A DNA stretch of 64,000 bases from positions 62,001-126,000 of the forward strand of contig JAEZGH010000057.1 of the NCBI GenBank assembly GCA_023417065.1. The letters run 5' to 3'. Position 1 is the first letter of the stretch. Each line of letters begins with the position of its first letter. Below the pieces are notes generated by a model. The model was not told where the DNA came from. It was given only the letters and a program-made list of their open reading frames with translations, and searched no databases. A program made the translations under genes and the position numbers. Shown here in pieces: positions 59,019 to 64,000 of this stretch. Source of the stretch: Bacteroidota bacterium. GTDB lineage: Bacteria > Bacteroidota > Bacteroidia > Cytophagales > Cyclobacteriaceae.

Positions 59019-59912
59019 CAGGTCGTCCAGCGCTTCGTCGATGGTCGGATAGCTGAACTCAAATCCGGCTTGCTGAATTTTCTCTGAAGACACCTTATTG
59101 CCTTTGAGCACCAGGTCAGCCATTTCTCCAAATAAGATTCGCAATGCAAATCCGGGTATCGCAGGGAGTATGAGTGGTCGTTTCAGTTTGCCCGCAATTG
59201 CTTTTGTCAGGTCGCGATTGGTAATAGGACCAGGCGCGACTCCGTTGTATGGGCCTTCGAATGACGGGTTCTCTACAGCCTCAATAAACATGCGGCACAG
59301 ATCGTCGAGGTGAATCCAGCTGAGGTATTGCTTGCCACTGCCGAGTGGAGCCCCTGCGAAAAGTTGCACCGGCTTTACGATTTCCCTTAGTGCGCCGCCA
59401 TCCATCGACAGTGCGACGCCCACGCGTATTTTGGCAACCCGGATGTTCAGTGATGCTATTTGATCCACTTCTTCTTCCCATTTTCTGACTACGCCGGCGA
59501 GATAATCATCACCTGGTGCATCGGTTTCCTTCAGCATCCTGTCCTCGTCTTTGAAGCCATAGTAGCCAATGGCCGACGCTGCAACGAAGGAAGTAACGGT
59601 ATGATTACCCTTTTTTAGTTCTTCGTACAGGAGGCGGGAGGAATGGGTTCGGCTCTCAAGGATTTCAAGCTTGCGCGACTTGGTCCAGGGCTTGTCGGCG
59701 ATTCCCGCACCGGCGAGGTGAATGATCGTATCCACGCCTTCGAACGCGCCTTCTTCCACAAAATGCTTTTCAACATCCCAAAGCCAGGACTTCACCGGCC
59801 CGTCTTGCGTGCTGCGACTCAGGAGGGAAATCGTGTGTCCTCTCTCCTGCAGCAACGCTGACAGACGCCGCCCAATTAATCCGGTGCCTCCTGTTATAAG
59901 TATTTTACTCAC
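59004..59912 (-). CDS. TIGR01777 family NAD(P)-binding protein
   Basis: A 302-residue short-chain dehydrogenase/epimerase-like protein. The nucleotide-binding motif is ILITGGTGLIGRRL (about 4-17), and the C-terminal DUF1731-like part holds FGEMADLVLKGNKV. Members (such as YfcH) are uncharacterised. It is monocistronic and convergent with the GH130 gene. Confidence 0.9.
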   Translation of the reverse strand: MSKILITGGTGLIGRRLSALLQERGHTISLLSRSTQDGPVKSWLWDVEKHFVEEGAFEGVDTIIHLAGAGIADKPWTKSRKLEILESRTHSSRLLYEELKKGNHTVTSFVAASAIGYYGFKDEDRMLKETDAPGDDYLAGVVRKWEEEVDQIASLNIRVAKIRVGVALSMDGGALREIVKPVQLFAGAPLGSGKQYLSWIHLDDLCRMFIEAVENPSFEGPYNGVAPGPITNRDLTKAIAGKLKRPLILPAIPGFALRILFGEMADLVLKGNKVSSEKIQQAGFEFSYPTIDEALDDLLSRR

Positions 59913-59977
59913 CGTCTTGCGAATTATCGTTTTTTCTCAATTCTTGCACTCTCAAACAAGGCTTCTAACCTATAAAC

Positions 59978-60673
59978 ATGATGTCTCCGAAAATGTTTTT
60001 TGCCGCCCTGGTGCTGCTGCTGATTGCGGCTCATGCACCTGCACAGACCGTTAAGGTAAAGAAAGACAATTCCTCCGTCAAAGGGGAGTCTATGGAGGGT
60101 TTTTCGGTTGATCTCGAAGCAACTTCCACAGACGTGAGTGCCGCCCTTTCCCGTTTCCTCAAAACTCTTGGAAAAACAAAACAGGGGGAATTCTTCACGG
60201 TCAATGAGCCTAACATCAACGGCAACACCTATGCGCATCCCCTTTATGCTACAGCAAAGCAAAGCGGACAAACTACGTCAGCCTGGGTAGGATTCAATCC
60301 GTCAGAACATTCGAAAGAAGAAGCGGAAAGACTGATGAAGGATCTTGAGTCGGTGGTTAAGGAATTCGGCGTCAAATTTTACCGCGACCGCATTCAGGCG
60401 CAGATTGATGAATCGGAGAAAGCAAAGCAGGCTGTCGAAAAACAGCAGCAGCGTCTGGTGAACGAAAACAAGTCTTTAAACAACAAGCTTGAAACCAACC
60501 AGAAGCAGAAAATCAATCTTGAAAAAGCGATTGAAGAAAACAAGAATGAGCACACTTCCCTGCTTCAGCGTATCGAGGAAAACAAAAAAGCACAGGATTC
60601 TGTTGCTGTAGCCGCCGAACAAATCAAAAAGGTGGTGGAAGCGCATAAAGAGCGGCAACGGAAGGTGAACTAG
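59978..60673 (+). CDS. secreted coiled-coil protein of unknown function
   Basis: A 231-residue protein. The signal peptide is MFFAALVLLLIAAHAPAQ. Residues 35-130 are a soluble domain (VSAALSRFLKTLGKTKQGEFF), and residues 130-230 form a long coiled coil rich in Lys, Glu and Gln. No family is recognised. It may be a periplasmic structural or scaffold protein; this is a guess from its shape. Confidence 0.65.
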   Translation: MMSPKMFFAALVLLLIAAHAPAQTVKVKKDNSSVKGESMEGFSVDLEATSTDVSAALSRFLKTLGKTKQGEFFTVNEPNINGNTYAHPLYATAKQSGQTTSAWVGFNPSEHSKEEAERLMKDLESVVKEFGVKFYRDRIQAQIDESEKAKQAVEKQQQRLVNENKSLNNKLETNQKQKINLEKAIEENKNEHTSLLQRIEENKKAQDSVAVAAEQIKKVVEAHKERQRKVN

Positions 60674-60695
60674 TCAACGCTAAATTCGCGGCCAG

Positions 60696-61148
60696 TTATC
60701 GCTCAACCGCCTCCGTATTCAGGCGATGAACCTCGCTGGCCACAAAACGCAGGACTTTCTTTTTCATTCTTAGAAACAGTGTTTTTGAGGAATTATCCGT
60801 GAAGGTAATCTCTACCCGGTGCAGGTTCCAGTCATACCGGCCCTTCATATCCAATTTTGCTTTGATCGATGTTATGTCTTTAATGGCATAACGTTCCACG
60901 GACGTGAAATACCGAAACACAGATCGCCTGATGTAGTACAGGTGAGTGTGATCAAACCCAAGCTCGTCTTTCGGGTATCCGACTATTCCTGCCAAAAGAA
61001 GAATTGTGGGCAGAAGAAAGACTATCGCCGCATCTTTTTCAGCAGTAAGCAACAAGCTCCATATCAGTAAAATCAGCACGCCTCTTCCGACCCAAACCCA
61101 CGGGCTATCCAGATTACGTGTGAGGAATAAAGGAATATCATCTTTCAC
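60696..61148 (-). CDS. hypothetical two-helix membrane protein
   Basis: A 150-residue protein with two hydrophobic segments close to the N-terminus (about 17-36 and 41-58), then a soluble PH-like domain (FDHTHLYYIRRSVFRYF, then VERYAIKDITSI). The layout matches small bacterial PH-domain (YdbT-like) membrane proteins. Function unknown. Confidence 0.6.
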   Translation of the reverse strand: MKDDIPLFLTRNLDSPWVWVGRGVLILLIWSLLLTAEKDAAIVFLLPTILLLAGIVGYPKDELGFDHTHLYYIRRSVFRYFTSVERYAIKDITSIKAKLDMKGRYDWNLHRVEITFTDNSSKTLFLRMKKKVLRFVASEVHRLNTEAVER

Positions 61149-61187
61149 ACTATCAAGATACGCATTTGCAGCGACTTCGTTTCTGCC

Positions 61188-61865
61188 TTAATTGCTTCTT
61201 AACCGCATCTGCTCCGTCTTAAGAAAATTCCACGAAGAATTCGCCGTATAGTCCCACCGGTTCGTCTTAACATCGTAGTAAAAATCCTCATTCGGCGTAT
61301 GAATGAATTTTCTATTTCCAATGTATTTCTCAACGTTTCCCTCTTTTACCATTTCCGCAAACAGAACTTCGGCTTTGCCTTTCATTTCCTCAGCCGTGAA
61401 GCGGGGTGTATGATACAGAAGGTTGACATGCAATAAGATGTCAGCAGAACCTGGCTTGAAATAGCCACCTATTCCCCGATAATGTTCAAAAAGGCTGGTG
61501 AGATCGCGGTACTCAAAAAAGAAAAAACACACCGAATCATTCTTCACAAAATGGGTGAGGCGGGAATTGGTTCTTTCATTCAGCTGCGCATAATATCCTT
61601 CGGCCTTCTTATGAAAACGTTCAGTGAACGATAATCCATCCGGCTTTTTATGGATGTAGGGAGCCAGTAGCCTTAGGTAATTCTGATATTCAGTATCGCT
61701 CAGGTTTGCCCTGGCGTCGAATGAATCTGAGCATGAGGCCAGCTGCGATCCTACTAAAAGCGCTATTGCCAGAATCCGGAAATGCGCATCAAACCACTTA
61801 AACTCGAAAAGGCCGGGAAAACCCAGGCCTCTTCTTCTGCCCACAACGATATTACTAATCTTCAT
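61188..61865 (-). CDS. lipoprotein of unknown function
   Basis: A 225-residue protein. The start at 61865 overlaps the stop of the upstream gene by 11 bases. A long N-terminus is followed by a membrane/lipobox segment ending in LLVGSQLASC (about 31-46). The rest is soluble (DTEYQNYLRLLAPYIHKK). No family is recognised. It shares a transcript with the lipoprotein and TonB receptor genes upstream. Confidence 0.65.
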   Translation of the reverse strand: MKISNIVVGRRRGLGFPGLFEFKWFDAHFRILAIALLVGSQLASCSDSFDARANLSDTEYQNYLRLLAPYIHKKPDGLSFTERFHKKAEGYYAQLNERTNSRLTHFVKNDSVCFFFFEYRDLTSLFEHYRGIGGYFKPGSADILLHVNLLYHTPRFTAEEMKGKAEVLFAEMVKEGNVEKYIGNRKFIHTPNEDFYYDVKTNRWDYTANSSWNFLKTEQMRLRSN

Positions 61866-63252
61866 ACACGACGTCTGTAGGATTCCATTCAATCCAGCCT
61901 GAGGAAAAGTTCCATTCAGATGCGGATGCCGTTCCAAAAGCGCCGTAGTAATCAACATCATCGAAGAAGGGATCAACTGAACTCATCGCAGGGGCACCTG
62001 TAATGTAGGGGCTGGTGCCCGCCTGAAAGAATGGCGGCGTGTCGAAGTTGTAATTAGATCCTGAAGCAAAACTTCCGAAAACAGTTTGCACATCAGCCTC
62101 TTCGACGTTGGCAGTAGCAAAATCCGCCGGTATGCCAGATCCTCCTGACGTGGCCGTATTCACTCCATGGTGCGCAAAAATATTATTTGCCACGGAAGCA
62201 TTTTCACCTGCGCTATTCCAGCGAACTCCTGTTGGAAATCCGGAGATTATGGAGTTATAAACCTTTATACTTGATGAAGAGTTTATTTCAAGTGCAGCCT
62301 GATAAAATCCGTTCACTGCTGCGGCGTCGCGGAATAGGCGTGGGCCAAGAACTGTCACGTTGGCGAATGTCGGCGCCGAGTGGCGTGCAACCCCACCGTG
62401 GTCTGGCAGATCGCCGACGTTAGCAGTGTTGTTACTTGATGACTCCCACGCACGTGAACCTGAGAAATCGGCCTGGTTAGGGTCACGCACTACCAGTGCA
62501 TGCTGAACTTTGCCGATGTAACCGCGATCTGTATCGAAGTCGTCGTCGAGTGTGGAATACGCGATCAGATACTTGTGGTTGTTGGCACCGCCGAACCATT
62601 CATACGCATCGTCGTTGGCGTACGACACCATGATGTGGTCAATCTCTGTGCCGGAGCCAACTGCTCCCATGGTCAGTGAATTCAATTCGTTGTCCTGCGA
62701 GAGCGCGATACCGGCGAACTCGATGCGGACATAACGCATAACTCCCGAGTTGTCGTCATCCATCGGAGCGGAATTGCCCGGCCCATAGAGGCCGTCTTCC
62801 GAACCTGCCGATGACGATATTCCTTCGATGGTAGAACTCGCGCTGCCGTTGGTATAGGCACGACCCAGAATCACCACCCCACCCCAATCACCGCGGTTTC
62901 TGAATCCGGGCGCTGCCTGCGACGTCATTATAATAGGATTTTCGGCAGTACCCTGCGCATCGATTTTAGCTCCGCGGTTGATGATCAGTGTGCCATCTGT
63001 CTCCTTCTCGCCAAAAATCTTCGTTCCTGCGGGTATCGTAAGCGTTGCGCCGCTCTGAACATAAACCTTTCCCCTTAGCAGATACTTCTTCGTCGCATCC
63101 AACGCTAAGCTGGAGGTGATGCTTCCTTCAAGTATCTCATATCCATCGCCGGATATTGGTGACGGATCTGCGTTGTCGTCATCGCACGAGGTAAAGACGA
63201 CCACACTAAGCATAATAATCACTGTTAGAATCTTCAAAGTTGTTTTTTTCAT
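61855..63252 (-). CDS. surface lipoprotein with beta-helix-like body
   Basis: A 465-residue protein. The lipobox ends at VVFTSC (Cys22 approx.), followed by DDDNADPSP; an acidic run after the Cys resembles the lipoprotein export signal of Bacteroidetes that sends proteins to the cell surface. The body (about 60-440) has many short beta-strands with Gly/Asp turns (KVYVQSGATLTIPAGTKIF, TFANVTVLGPRLF), suggesting a right-handed beta-helix. It is sometimes annotated as multidrug transporter, for which no basis is seen. It lies about 100 bases after the TonB receptor and may work with it. Confidence 0.75.
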   Translation of the reverse strand: MKKTTLKILTVIIMLSVVVFTSCDDDNADPSPISGDGYEILEGSITSSLALDATKKYLLRGKVYVQSGATLTIPAGTKIFGEKETDGTLIINRGAKIDAQGTAENPIIMTSQAAPGFRNRGDWGGVVILGRAYTNGSASSTIEGISSSAGSEDGLYGPGNSAPMDDDNSGVMRYVRIEFAGIALSQDNELNSLTMGAVGSGTEIDHIMVSYANDDAYEWFGGANNHKYLIAYSTLDDDFDTDRGYIGKVQHALVVRDPNQADFSGSRAWESSSNNTANVGDLPDHGGVARHSAPTFANVTVLGPRLFRDAAAVNGFYQAALEINSSSSIKVYNSIISGFPTGVRWNSAGENASVANNIFAHHGVNTATSGGSGIPADFATANVEEADVQTVFGSFASGSNYNFDTPPFFQAGTSPYITGAPAMSSVDPFFDDVDYYGAFGTASASEWNFSSGWIEWNPTDVVYED

Positions 63253-63353
63253 GTCTTGCAATTTCTGTTACTAAACTGTCACAAGGTATGTTGCTGCCGT
63301 AACGTGGCTGTTAATACAGCGTTAGGGATTTGTTATCTATTGTCTTTAGGGGG

Positions 63354-64000
63354 TCAAAGTTTCAGTGCGTATCCGATCGACAGGTATTGTCCGTTTCTTG
63401 TCTCACGGATCACCTTATCCGTTGCAGCGTTGTCAATCTTGTTGTCCTGGTTTGCATCTTCACGGAACAAGATTCGTGAGTTGAGCAGATCTGATATTCC
63501 AATGCGGAGTTCTGATCTCTCGCCGATTCGTTTGCTTGCGGTGAGATCGATAACGTGGCGCGGCATTTCCCAGATAGTTGGAAATTCAAAATCACCAACG
63601 AACGAGATTCGCTTTCCGATTACGTTATACTGGGCATTGATCTGCAATCCTTTTTCATAATCTTCATAATACATACCGGCGTTGAGTACATATGGCGACT
63701 GGCCCTGCATTGGTCGGCGGACTTGCTCGGTAAGCGTGCCGTCGTCGTTGAGTTCGATTTCGCTGAAGATGTATGCGGCGTTGAATACCAGGGAAAGATT
63801 ATTCAGGAAACGCGATGACGAGGTGGCAGCAACAGCCTTGCGCACTTCAAGTTCGACTCCTCCATTGTTTGCTGCTTTCGCATTTTGAAACAACAATATG
63901 GGATTGTTTGCCCCTGTGATGATTCGCGTTTCAATAGGGTTTCTGAAATTTTTGTAAAACATTCCCAGGGAGATCTGCTCAGTAGAAGAAGGGTACAGCT
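63354..64000 (-). CDS. TonB-dependent receptor (partial, C-terminal part; cut by window edge)
   Basis: The last 215 codons of an outer-membrane receptor; the frame is open to 64000. It shows alternating barrel strands (GGVELEVRKAV, LVFNAAYIFSEIEL, LQINAQYNVIGKRISFVG) and ends with LSIGYALKL, a usual barrel end. An internal EDANQDNKIDN loop is acidic. It is likely the first gene of an operon with the two lipoproteins downstream. The plug and ligand cannot be judged here. Confidence 0.85.
   Translation of the reverse strand, partial: LYPSSTEQISLGMFYKNFRNPIETRIITGANNPILLFQNAKAANNGGVELEVRKAVAATSSSRFLNNLSLVFNAAYIFSEIELNDDGTLTEQVRRPMQGQSPYVLNAGMYYEDYEKGLQINAQYNVIGKRISFVGDFEFPTIWEMPRHVIDLTASKRIGERSELRIGISDLLNSRILFREDANQDNKIDNAATDKVIRETRNGQYLSIGYALKL

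Overview
The window reads as a chromosomal segment of a Bacteroidetes bacterium, most likely of the order Cytophagales. The grounds are: a secreted protein with a type IX secretion C-terminal domain; TonB-dependent receptors with carboxypeptidase-regulatory-like N-termini; TTTG-N19-TANNTTTG promoters; a thiamin-riboswitch-controlled outer-membrane receptor; GGGP synthase, DUF4286, LOG and Crp/Fnr families typical of the group; and almost no Shine-Dalgarno sequences. No rRNA, tRNA, CRISPR array, insertion sequence or prophage was seen.

Region 1 (1-13584) is a surface-polysaccharide locus. It holds a HisH/HisF-like pair (HisF cut by the left edge), a secreted lamin-tail/kelch-like T9SS protein, two O-antigen ligase/polymerase-type membrane proteins, a GT4 glycosyltransferase, a methyltransferase, a Wzx-like flippase and a Wzz-like chain-length protein. 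A four-gene operon (dehydrogenase, aminotransferase, acetyltransferase, oxidase) should make UDP-2,3-diacetamido-2,3-dideoxy-glucuronic acid. In known O-antigen systems HisH2/HisF2 feed ammonia to an amidotransferase that converts such a sugar into an acetamidino sugar, so this locus may make an amidinated uronic acid. The amidotransferase and any epimerase would lie left of the window.

Region 2 (13588-18248) is the cytochrome c maturation cluster ccmB-ccmC-ccmD-ccmE-ccmF. CcmE is of the CxxxY type. ccmB starts only three bases after the polysaccharide gene stops, and no ccmA is in the window. Region 3 (18250-21180) has a repeat-rich interval, a small Bacteroidetes family protein with an odd C-terminal extension, and rho with a clear intrinsic terminator. 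Region 4 (21181-32687) carries serS, an NdpA-like nucleoid protein, a TspO-like protein, a prolyl oligopeptidase lipoprotein, small conserved proteins, a TonB receptor, an AlaDH/PNT-type dehydrogenase, a DinB-like protein and a biotin carrier protein.

Region 5 (32800-46200) starts with a promoter, TPP riboswitch and TonB receptor (probable thiamin uptake). It continues with a YugP-type peptidase, acyl-CoA dehydrogenase, GGGP synthase, YqjE-like and Na/Pi-cotransporter genes, a 3-hydroxyacyl-CoA-dehydrogenase-like protein, RidA and the divergent glnS/gltX pair. Region 6 (46200-64000) holds pyrH-frr, two Crp/Fnr regulators, an FNR-like operator, a cysteine-cluster protein with a hairpin leader, lgt bracketed by a ~115-bp direct repeat with a decayed GxxExxY gene, a serine hydrolase, selD, a LOG-family protein, a GH130 lipoprotein, a TIGR01777 protein, and at the right edge a truncated TonB receptor followed by two lipoproteins.

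The most notable points are the amidino-sugar inference, the dispersed ATCTGTG repeat family with GxxExxY remnants, the FNR-like box next to a Crp/Fnr gene, and the structured leader of the cysteine-cluster protein. None of these proves an undescribed system.
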